Of a stretch of 5,249 nucleotides of DNA, positions 1 through 4,748 are shown piece after piece; the stretch's first letter is position 1, and every line of letters starts with the position of its first letter. The notes below the pieces were generated by a model. It saw only the letters and a program-made list of their open reading frames with translations, ran no database searches and was not told where the DNA came from. This DNA comes from CAVPLU01 sp964601325 (GTDB lineage: Archaea > Thermoproteota > Bathyarchaeia > 40CM-2-53-6). Location: NCBI GenBank assembly GCA_964601325.1, contig CAZRNA010000095.1, forward strand, positions 1-5,249, given 5' to 3'. Position numbers and translations under genes: made by a program.

Positions 1-250
1 CCTTGTCTACGATGAGGAGCACTATGGCAGCAATTATGCTCCAGATGACTATGTCGCCGAAGAAATTCATCAGGTCCATTCTCCAAGGATTGTATTGCGG
101 AGCGATGACTAGCCGATACAGCCAGGCTAGCGGAAATCCGTACCAAGTCGCGCCGACCAATAGTTGCGGCGTCGTAGGGATGGCGCCCGTAACCAGAGTC
201 ACCAATTCACCAATCAGAACGGACAGAAGCCAACGTGTTGTCGAATTCAT
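1..250 (-). CDS. Small archaeal membrane protein, N-terminal 83 residues, cut by left window edge
   Basis: An open frame runs on the minus strand from ATG at 250-248 to the left edge without a stop, giving 83 residues. I see three hydrophobic stretches: about residues 7-24 (from RLLLSVLIGELV), a shorter aromatic one at about 30-50 containing GATWYGFPLAWL, and a strong one at about 62-81 ending in IIAAIVLLIV. A polar, Pro/Tyr/Trp-rich loop (APQYNPWRMD) joins the last two. There is no signal-peptide cleavage site. The start is fixed by the ATGA overlap with the stop of the DUF1893 gene upstream, which implies translational coupling. I do not recognise a named family. Its look (a short protein with a TWYGFP-type motif between membrane segments) suggests a conserved small integral membrane protein rather than a transporter. 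How far it extends beyond the edge is unknown. Confidence 0.72.
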   Translation of the reverse strand, partial: MNSTTRWLLSVLIGELVTLVTGAIPTTPQLLVGATWYGFPLAWLYRLVIAPQYNPWRMDLMNFFGDIVIWSIIAAIVLLIVDK

Positions 251-711
251 TTCGTCCCAGTTCCTCGTTCAGGTGTCTTCCATAGCCTCAGGGATTTTAG
301 CGTTTCCAGCGCAACAGCAGGTTCCTCTATTCCAAGCACGGCCTTATCGAAAGGACAGATGTCATCCTTCCTGCGGTTCAGTATCTTGGGAACAAGTTCT
401 CCAGACTCGTACGGAATTCCCCTAGCTTCCAAGAATGACGCCGCAGGCTGGCTCAAAGTCGAAGCGTAGACACTTACAATTCCAGAGTAAGCGCACAGTA
501 GTGCAGCGGCTCTGCCGACTATACTGTCAGCAAGAGACGATCCTACTGTCGACTCCCCGAGGACGTTGATCATCTCGAGCATGTCGCCGATACCTTGTGA
601 TTTGCCCTTGAATAGGATTCGCTCGTTCCTCACGACGACGAGACTCAGGTCGTTTCCCAGGAGAAGATCCTTTGCCAGAGCCAGATCCTTTCCGATGCTT
701 GAAGATGTCAT
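247..711 (-). CDS. DUF1893 family protein (cytidine-deaminase-like fold)
   Basis: This 154-residue protein matches the DUF1893 pattern throughout. An N-terminal helix (KDLALAKDLLL, about 8-18) precedes two beta strands (LSLVVVRNERILFKGKSQG, 22-40), a helix ending near 50, and the block ADSIVGRAAALL (61-72). A strand, VSVYASTLSQ (79-88), follows, and then the C-terminal signature ICPFDKAVL (118-126). From memory, a bacterial member (Thermotoga TM1506) has a cytidine-deaminase-like fold; no biochemical function is established. I do not see the paired Cys zinc motif (PCxxC) of true deaminases, so deamination should not be assumed. Cys119, Asp62 and Asp122 lie in the most conserved blocks. Length is normal for the family. 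The start ATG at 711 overlaps the lipoyl gene stop by ATGA, and its own stop overlaps the next gene the same way, so it sits in the middle of a translationally coupled trio. Confidence 0.87.
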   Translation of the reverse strand: MTSSSIGKDLALAKDLLLGNDLSLVVVRNERILFKGKSQGIGDMLEMINVLGESTVGSSLADSIVGRAAALLCAYSGIVSVYASTLSQPAASFLEARGIPYESGELVPKILNRRKDDICPFDKAVLGIEEPAVALETLKSLRLWKTPERGTGTK

Positions 712-992
712 GTCCCTTGCTCCGTGAGGATGAGCGCGATCGGTTTGTCCACTGGGACGTCAGACCCGGCCGCGTACAGGATTCTCTGGAGCACGCCGGA
801 CTCTGGAGCCTCGATCTCGAAAGTCGTCTTTTCCCCTTCGACGAGTGCGATTGGGGCACCCTTCTCCACTCTGTCGCCTTCTTTCCTCATCCATTCGATG
901 AGTTTCCCTGTGGTCATTGAATCGTCCAAGCGTGGCATCGTGACCTCTAGCACAGATGGGTCAGACCTCGTTGCGAGTTCAACTCCAGCCAT
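708..992 (-). CDS. Stand-alone lipoyl-domain carrier protein
   Basis: The 94-residue product is essentially one lipoyl domain of the 2-oxoacid dehydrogenase E2 type. About 14 residues of leader are followed by LEVTMPRLDDSM (15-26), the KEGDRVEKGAPI turn (37-48), the attachment hairpin VEGEKTTFEIEAP (51-63) and the symmetric second half ending VPVDKPIALIL (79-89). Lys55 in EGEKTT is the expected lipoylated residue. An MKM triplet, which would mark a biotin carrier, is absent. There is no peripheral-subunit-binding domain and no catalytic acyltransferase domain. The frame ends at a normal stop that overlaps the DUF1893 start as ATGA, so this is a genuine one-domain gene rather than a broken E2. 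It probably shuttles acyl or aminomethyl-like groups for partners encoded elsewhere. The family is clear; the partner complex is unknown. deoC ends 26 bp upstream. The ATG at 992 is the first possible start, since a stop lies six codons before it. Confidence 0.9.
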   Translation of the reverse strand: MAGVELATRSDPSVLEVTMPRLDDSMTTGKLIEWMRKEGDRVEKGAPIALVEGEKTTFEIEAPESGVLQRILYAAGSDVPVDKPIALILTEQGT

Positions 993-1018
993 CGGCCAGA
1001 TTAAGCTTCATAGTTCTG

Positions 1019-1684
1019 CTAGGTAGGGCATTCCCTGAGGATTTGGACTGTGCTGCTGGTTCCGATTCTTGTGGCTCCTGCTTTGATCATGTCGATCGCA
1101 TCTCTTAGCGTACGGATTCCACCTGCGGCCTTCACGCCCAGTCTGTTGCCAACCGTCTTGCGCATCAGCGAGACATCAGCAATAGTGGCGCCGCCTGCAC
1201 CGAAACCTGTCGATGTCTTGACGAATGCTGCGCCTGCCTCTTCGGCGAGCTTGCATGCTTGGACTTTCTCTTGGTCGGTCAGGTATGCAGTTTCTATAAT
1301 GACTTTCACGAGTGATCCTCTGGATGAGTTGACTACTTGCGCGATGTCGTTTCGGACTGCGGCGAGGTCTTGAGACTTCAGTGCGCCAATGTTGATGACC
1401 ATGTCGAGTTCAGCTGCCCCGAGACCTACCACGGTCCTCGCCTCGAAGGCCTTGACTTCCGGCAGAGATGCACCGAGTGGAAAACCCACAGTGGAGCACA
1501 CCTTGATCTCTGTTCCTCGCAGCGAATTGACCGCCAGAAGAACCCAATTTGGATTCACGCAGACAGCGTTCACATTGTGGGCTCCAGCTTCCTCACACAG
1601 CCTCTCGATTCCCTCTCGAGTTGCGGTCGGGTCCAAGAGGGTGTGGTCAATCATCTTTGCAAGCTCTGCCCTGTGGATGCCCAT
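1019..1684 (-). CDS. deoC: Deoxyribose-phosphate aldolase (DERA)
   Basis: DeoC cleaves 2-deoxy-D-ribose 5-phosphate reversibly to glyceraldehyde 3-phosphate and acetaldehyde in the cytosol, the last step of deoxynucleoside catabolism. The 221-residue TIM barrel has the family landmarks in order: IDHTLLDPTAT (12-22), CVNPNWV (42-48), VCSTVGFPLG (62-71), LDMVINIGALKS (93-104) with the proton-relay Asp94, FVKTSTGFGAGGAT (154-167) with the Schiff-base Lys156, and VKAAGGIRT (184-192) with the second active-site Lys185. It ends with the phosphate-binding RIGTSS (206-211). All catalytic residues are present, and the length is typical of the short archaeal/bacterial DeoC form. ATG 1684 is preceded at a 6-nt spacing by a GGGGGA ribosome binding site (1691-1696). 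The EamA gene ends 53 bp upstream and the lipoyl gene starts 26 bp downstream, so co-transcription is likely, although a separate weak promoter in the 53-bp gap cannot be excluded. Confidence 0.97.
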   Translation of the reverse strand: MGIHRAELAKMIDHTLLDPTATREGIERLCEEAGAHNVNAVCVNPNWVLLAVNSLRGTEIKVCSTVGFPLGASLPEVKAFEARTVVGLGAAELDMVINIGALKSQDLAAVRNDIAQVVNSSRGSLVKVIIETAYLTDQEKVQACKLAEEAGAAFVKTSTGFGAGGATIADVSLMRKTVGNRLGVKAAGGIRTLRDAIDMIKAGATRIGTSSTVQILRECPT

Positions 1685-1737
1685 GCGTGCTCCCCCTTAG
1701 TAGAGAATCAGCAGGTCTCGTATTGAGATTTGTGAGG

Positions 1738-2628
1738 CTACTGGCGGGAACTTGAGCTCCTCGACGCCAAGAATATGGATACGCAGATCAGTGCAGCTCC
1801 GAGTCCGCTACCGAGAGCGAGTTGCTCCCCGAGCATGAGAGCTGACGAGATGATGGCTACGACCACTTCTATCAAGAGGACTACTGCGGCAAGGGTTGCG
1901 CTCACAAAGCGCTGCGCTCTTGCGAAGAGCACGTATGGCAAGACAGTGCAGAAGGCCGCGGTGTAGGCTACTGCTGCCCATCCCTCCCAAGGAAGCGCGG
2001 CACGTGTCATGGTCCCGAGGAGTAGAGCGAACGGAGCGGTTGCTATGGCGGTAACGAGCATCACCCACACGACCATTTGGGGGATGCTTGTCTCTCTCTT
2101 GGAGACCATGTGCTTGTTCAAGACAAGGAAGAAGGACCACATCCACCCTGCCAGAAGCACGAGAAGATCGCCCATTGCCTGGCCGCCGGACAGAGCGCTG
2201 AGATCTCCTCCGGTTACGAGCAGAAAGACGCCCAGAATCGCCACTGGCAACGCAATGAGGCTCGCGGGACCCATTGGCTCGCCCAGAAGCCTCCAGCTAA
2301 CCAAGGCCGTGACAACGACGTTCGACTGAGTAAGAAGTGCAGTCCTTGACGCTGTGGTCAATGCGATTCCGGCATACTGGAGGATGAAACCTCCAGCGTT
2401 GAAACCGCCAAGGGCCCAGATTCTCCAATCACGAAGCATGCCTACTCTCGGTCGCTGGCCAGAGCGGAGAAGAACGAAGGAGAACACGAATGCCAACAGT
2501 AGTCTCAGGAAAGCAAACGAATAGGGATCAACGTATTCCAGGCCAACTTTCATGGCGACGAAAGAAGTCCCCCAGAGCACACCAGAAAGGGCTATGACGG
2601 CTATGGGCCTGCGGACTTTCGAACCCAA
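1738..2628 (-). CDS. EamA/DMT-superfamily ten-helix transporter
   Basis: This is a 296-residue, almost wholly hydrophobic protein of the drug/metabolite transporter superfamily. It shows the two tandem EamA repeats, about residues 8-139 and 150-290, each with roughly five membrane helices. The first helix carries the typical GVLWGTSFVAMKVGL (16-30). Both repeats contain the LGE element near their fourth helix (LLGEP 114-118 and MLGEQ 265-269). A basic or Ser-rich cytosolic tail (SRSSSSRQ) closes the protein. EamA proteins export or import small metabolites such as amino acids or nucleosides; the substrate cannot be read from sequence. The only in-frame start before the first helix is TTG at 2628, because a TAG lies four codons upstream. 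A weak GGCGA ribosome-binding match sits about 5 nt before it. It lies between the methyltransferase gene (92-bp gap) and deoC (53-bp gap). A link to deoxynucleoside uptake is conceivable but unproven. Confidence 0.93.
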   Translation of the reverse strand: MGSKVRRPIAVIALSGVLWGTSFVAMKVGLEYVDPYSFAFLRLLLAFVFSFVLLRSGQRPRVGMLRDWRIWALGGFNAGGFILQYAGIALTTASRTALLTQSNVVVTALVSWRLLGEPMGPASLIALPVAILGVFLLVTGGDLSALSGGQAMGDLLVLLAGWMWSFFLVLNKHMVSKRETSIPQMVVWVMLVTAIATAPFALLLGTMTRAALPWEGWAAVAYTAAFCTVLPYVLFARAQRFVSATLAAVVLLIEVVVAIISSALMLGEQLALGSGLGAALICVSIFLASRSSSSRQ

Positions 2629-2720
2629 ATCTGTCGCCTAGTCCGACATTCGCCGGGACCATCCCTACTGACCGAAGGGCAATCTACAGGTTGTCGCGCT
2701 CGCTTGGAGCTCAGGCTCGG

Positions 2721-3185
2721 CTAGAGCTGTTGCCCAACATCGTATGAGTAGATTGTGTGCCCAAGAAGTTCGCTATAGACCACGGACGGTTTCCAGTTGC
2801 CGACCTTGAAATCGTGGGAGACAACCTTGGCACCCTTCTTCAGTTCCTGTTCAAGCTTGGGTCGGAGCCGCTCGTTACCGCTTGTGGTCAGGTAGAGGGT
2901 AACAACATCAGCGTCTCTAAGGTCAACGCTGAAGAAGTCGTCGTTGACTATGCGGACTTTGTCTTCGAGGCTGAGCTTCTTGATCTCTGAACGAGCCTTC
3001 TCGACGAGGTCGTCTCTCATTTCAACGCCCACAGTGTGAGCGCCTGTTTCCTGAGCCGCCATGATCACGAGTCTGCCGTCCCCGGCGCCAAGATCATACA
3101 GTTTCTGTTCTGGCTTCAATGCCGCGAGTTGAATCATCTTCTTGGCAACTTCCACTGGGGTTTGCACAAACGGTGCGCAGCTCAT
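2721..3185 (-). CDS. SAM-dependent methyltransferase, aKMT-like protein-lysine methyltransferase
   Basis: The 154-residue product is a compact seven-beta-strand (class I) methyltransferase. After the short N-terminal segment SCAPFVQTPVEVAKKM (2-17), the SAM-binding motif I is YDLGAGDGRLVI (30-41), with Glu55 in VGVEM as the ribose-binding acidic residue and NDDFF (81-85) as the next motif. TLYLTTSGNERLRPKLEQEL (96-115) and VVSHDFKVGNW (121-131) complete the core. Short N-terminus, FVQTP, LRPKLE and VSHDF all resemble, as I recall it, Sulfolobus aKMT, which methylates lysines of Sac7d/Cren7-like chromatin proteins and many other proteins. The assignment to that activity is by resemblance. ATG 3185 has an excellent GAGGTG ribosome binding site at 3193-3198 with a 7-nt spacer, lying in the 20-bp gap after the DUF2153 gene, so the two form an operon. 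An alternative is a methyltransferase acting on a small molecule. Confidence 0.88.
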   Translation of the reverse strand: MSCAPFVQTPVEVAKKMIQLAALKPEQKLYDLGAGDGRLVIMAAQETGAHTVGVEMRDDLVEKARSEIKKLSLEDKVRIVNDDFFSVDLRDADVVTLYLTTSGNERLRPKLEQELKKGAKVVSHDFKVGNWKPSVVYSELLGHTIYSYDVGQQL

Positions 3186-3205
3186 ACTCTCACACCTCAG
3201 TGAAG

Positions 3206-3526
3206 CTAGGTGTAGCGCCTCTCGACCTCGTCTTTTTCAGTCTTCGCCATCTTGGGGATAGACTGTTCTTTCATTCCGGTCCATTTGATGTCTTCTTGAA
3301 GGAACTTCACTGCGACCTCTCTGAAACTGGTGAATATCTGGTTCAGCTCTTCGAGTGAGAATGTCTCCATGAATGCGGGGTTTCTCAGCCAGCTTTCCCA
3401 GCCCCGCACACTCTCGTAGAGAGAGGAATTCAGTTTCACTAGACCCGAGTACAGTGACAGCCGATCATTCGTCTCGAGCTTCTTGAGATCCGCTAGGACT
3501 TTCGTGCGTTCGTCGGTCCAAGACAA
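3206..3526 (-). CDS. DUF2153-like archaeal helical protein
   Basis: The product is about 106 residues, soluble, and predicted all-helical. Key blocks are ERTKVLADLKKLETNDRL, then a helix continuing to a Trp-rich segment GWESWLRNP, METFSLEELNQIFTSF, and a helix ending at LQEDIKW, followed by a charged tail (KTEKDEVERRYT). This pattern, including the ending of one helix in DRL and the W..W..NP turn, fits my recollection of the archaeal DUF2153 family, whose function is unknown. I chose the TTG start at 3526 because it has AAGGAG at 3536-3541 with a 9-nt spacer and begins just before the conserved part. A longer frame from ATG 3628 adds 34 low-complexity, non-family-like residues and would leave only 21 bp to thyX. 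However, GGAGG does lie 4 nt before that ATG, so the long form is not excluded. The methyltransferase follows after 20 bp, suggesting a functional or regulatory partnership. Confidence 0.75.
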   Translation of the reverse strand: MSWTDERTKVLADLKKLETNDRLSLYSGLVKLNSSLYESVRGWESWLRNPAFMETFSLEELNQIFTSFREVAVKFLQEDIKWTGMKEQSIPKMAKTEKDEVERRYT

Positions 3527-3535
3527 GACTTGCTG

Positions 3536-3541
3536 CTCCTT
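3536..3541 (-). promoter_or_regulatory. Shine-Dalgarno AAGGAG supporting the TTG start of the DUF2153-like gene
   Basis: The minus strand reads AAGGAG, then 9 nt, then TTG (3526-3524). The match to the anti-SD end of archaeal 16S rRNA is good, and it is the main reason to prefer the short start over ATG 3628. Confidence 0.55.
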
Positions 3542-3570
3542 GTTTCGAACGCCTGCAAAAGGAGAGCCCC

Positions 3571-3576
3571 AATTTA
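3571..3576 (-). promoter_or_regulatory. Possible TATA-like box for the DUF2153-methyltransferase operon
   Basis: The minus strand reads CCTAAATT here, an A/T island in an otherwise GC-rich stretch, with purine-rich GGGAATAAG just upstream as a possible BRE. A start about 26 nt downstream would fall near 3547, leaving a leader of about 20 nt that contains AAGGAG. The geometry is consistent, but the box is a weak match to the archaeal consensus. The region between 3526 and 3650 must also hold the thyX promoter. The best plus-strand candidates are TTATT (3580-3584) and ACTAAAG (3606-3612), neither convincing. Confidence 0.33.
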
Positions 3577-3649
3577 GGCTTATTCCCGCCACGGAACACG
3601 AAGAGACTAAAGAGCCACGTCGGGGCATCTGTCCTCCGGATTCCTTTCG

Positions 3650-4504
3650 GTGAAACTGGTCTTGGAGTCGAAGGTCATCCTATTTTCATACGATCCCAAC
3701 ATGGAACGGGTTTGCGCTGCTTCGATGCGTTCTTGTTACTCAGCATATCCAAGCTACGATCTGTACTCATACTCAGGCGATCACGCCGGGGAGCTTGAGG
3801 GAGAGCGACCGCTTGAAGATCAGAGAGTCAAATCACTTCTCAGCAAAGCACTCGAACTCGAACACTTGGACGTTCTTGAACATGCGCAGTTGACCTTCGA
3901 CCTGCAGCATGTCTCCAGGGCCTGCACGCACCAGCTGGTCCGCCATAGGCTTGCATCATTCTCGCAACAAAGTCAGCGATATGTGAAGATCACGCGGAGT
4001 CGCGGCTACGTGAAACCGCCGAGCATAAGCAACAACGTTCGTGTTCCGGTGAAGATCTGCGGGGCGGAGTTGGAGATGTCTTTCGATGATATGATGGATG
4101 TTGCGGAGCAGATTGAGGGAGGGTTCCTGGGAATGGGGATCAGGTCTGAGGATGCCAGATATGTGCGACCCAACGCCGCCGCGACCAACATCGTCACTTC
4201 AATGAATCCAAGACACCTGCTACACGTGATCTCGATGAGATGTGCGCCGGACGCGCAGTGGGAGATCAGAGACACAGCTTGGGCCATGTTCGCTTGCGCA
4301 AGACTTGTTGCGCCGAACATCTTTGAGACGATTCCCGCTGCGAAAGAAAGCACCTATGCACAGGAGAAGATCTCGAAGCTTGATGCACTGATGAGGGAAG
4401 CGCGAACGATGTTCGAGAAAGCTTCGAGTGGAGATCTGATTGAGATTCCTCTAGCCCAGATTGGCCTAGAGCATGCAGTGAGAGCATTCGTGAGGAAGCT
4501 GTGA
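3650..4504 (+). CDS. thyX: Flavin-dependent thymidylate synthase ThyX
   Basis: ThyX makes dTMP from dUMP with methylene-tetrahydrofolate (or an archaeal analogue) and FAD/NADPH, without producing dihydrofolate; it replaces ThyA. The 284-residue protein carries the diagnostic RHR-x7-S motif as RHRLASFSQQSQRY (98-111: Arg98, His99, Arg100, Ser108, Arg110). Upstream is LEHAQLTFDLQHVSRACTHQ (76-95), with His77 and other FAD/dUMP-site residues. The C-terminal block has RPNAAATNIVTSMNPRHLLH (173-192) and AQWEIRDTAWAM (202-213), the latter with the conserved Gln/Glu/Arg. All landmarks are intact; the protein is somewhat longer than the commonest ThyX (about 220-250) because of inserts near 36-58 and 130-150 and a C-terminal tail. 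The GTG at 3650 is the longest start. TTG at 3662 (residue 5) has GGTGA 8 nt upstream and is a real alternative. The gene is divergent from DUF2153 and is followed 58 bp later by the small basic gene. Confidence 0.96.
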   Translation: MKLVLESKVILFSYDPNMERVCAASMRSCYSAYPSYDLYSYSGDHAGELEGERPLEDQRVKSLLSKALELEHLDVLEHAQLTFDLQHVSRACTHQLVRHRLASFSQQSQRYVKITRSRGYVKPPSISNNVRVPVKICGAELEMSFDDMMDVAEQIEGGFLGMGIRSEDARYVRPNAAATNIVTSMNPRHLLHVISMRCAPDAQWEIRDTAWAMFACARLVAPNIFETIPAAKESTYAQEKISKLDALMREARTMFEKASSGDLIEIPLAQIGLEHAVRAFVRKL

Positions 4505-4523
4505 CGAACAAGGTGACAGGATT

Positions 4524-4538
4524 GCGAAACGCTATTAG
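4524..4538 (+). promoter_or_regulatory. Putative BRE/TATA promoter for a leaderless transcript of the small basic gene
   Basis: GCGAAAC (4524-4530) followed by CTATTAG (4532-4538) resembles an archaeal BRE plus TATA box. The box centre lies about 28 nt before ATG 4563, the spacing expected when transcription starts at or next to the start codon. No Shine-Dalgarno sequence precedes that ATG, which fits a leaderless mRNA. This is inferred from spacing and motif only. Confidence 0.4.
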
Positions 4539-4562
4539 TGCGAACAGATGAATAGTAGATCC

Positions 4563-4712
4563 ATGCCAAAGCGAAGAAAACGCGGCCACGCGAAAGCCAA
4601 GCGTCGAGTTCGCAGGCGACCGCGCACACTGAAAGGGAAATTGAGCAGAAACTATCGGGGCGCGAAGAAAAGCGTCAAGAGGAAACTGCGCCGGATAAAG
4701 CGCACACTGTAG
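4563..4712 (+). CDS. 49-residue extremely basic Lys/Arg-rich protein, unknown function
   Basis: A short open frame from ATG 4563 to TAG 4712 encodes 49 residues, of which 26 are Lys or Arg (11 K, 15 R), plus one His, and none acidic. It begins MPKRRKRGHAKAKRR, has an RRRPRTLKGK centre (17-26), and ends with a likely amphipathic basic helix, AKKSVKRKLRRIKRTL (34-49). Basic codons are mixed (CGA, CGC, CGT, CGG, AGA, AGG, AAG, AAA), so it is not a simple repeat. The composition suggests binding to nucleic acid: a protamine/H1-tail-like nucleoid protein or a small ribosomal protein of the kind recently found in archaeal ribosomes. I recognise no named family. An in-frame ATG at 4548 could add five residues (MNSRS). 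The 4563 start is favoured by a BRE/TATA-like box 28 nt upstream. It lies 58 bp after thyX and 36 bp before the convergent MBL gene, so otherwise this would be an unusually long 244-bp gap. Confidence 0.7.
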   Translation: MPKRRKRGHAKAKRRVRRRPRTLKGKLSRNYRGAKKSVKRKLRRIKRTL

Positions 4713-4718
4713 AGACCT

Positions 4719-4728
4719 AGAAGAAAAC
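4719..4728 (-). terminator. Possible U-rich terminator for the MBL hydrolase gene
   Basis: The minus strand reads TTTTCTTCT about 21 nt past the MBL gene stop, in the convergent gap. Archaeal transcription commonly ends at such pyrimidine/U tracts without a hairpin. A weaker T-rich tract on the plus strand (4752-4761, CTCTTTCTCT) could serve the basic gene, inside the MBL gene 3' end. Both calls rest on composition only. Confidence 0.35.
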
Positions 4729-4748
4729 GACGCATTGACCGCGCGGAG

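Noticed and set aside
3..425. Plus-strand 140-codon open frame
   Set aside because: It overlaps the coupled minus-strand membrane protein and DUF1893 genes, and its product is low in recognisable structure; it is an antisense shadow.
979..1011. Ten-residue frame beginning MKLNLADG upstream of and into the lipoyl gene
   Set aside because: It has no ribosome binding site and is too short to support as a peptide or regulatory leader.
1050..1373. Plus-strand open frame opposite deoC
   Set aside because: deoC has every catalytic motif on the other strand; this product has no family-like features.
2655..2665. Small inverted repeat GGGACCATCCC in the methyltransferase-EamA gap
   Set aside because: The arms are only 4 bp, there is no following T tract and no second copy; chance is the simplest explanation.
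3527..3628. Possible lipoprotein signal (LVSSC) in the extended DUF2153 N-terminus
   Set aside because: There is no proper hydrophobic segment before the Cys, and the stretch is probably untranslated leader or promoter DNA.
4006..4353. Minus-strand open frame inside thyX
   Set aside because: It is antisense to a clearly functional ThyX and shows only composition driven by its complement.
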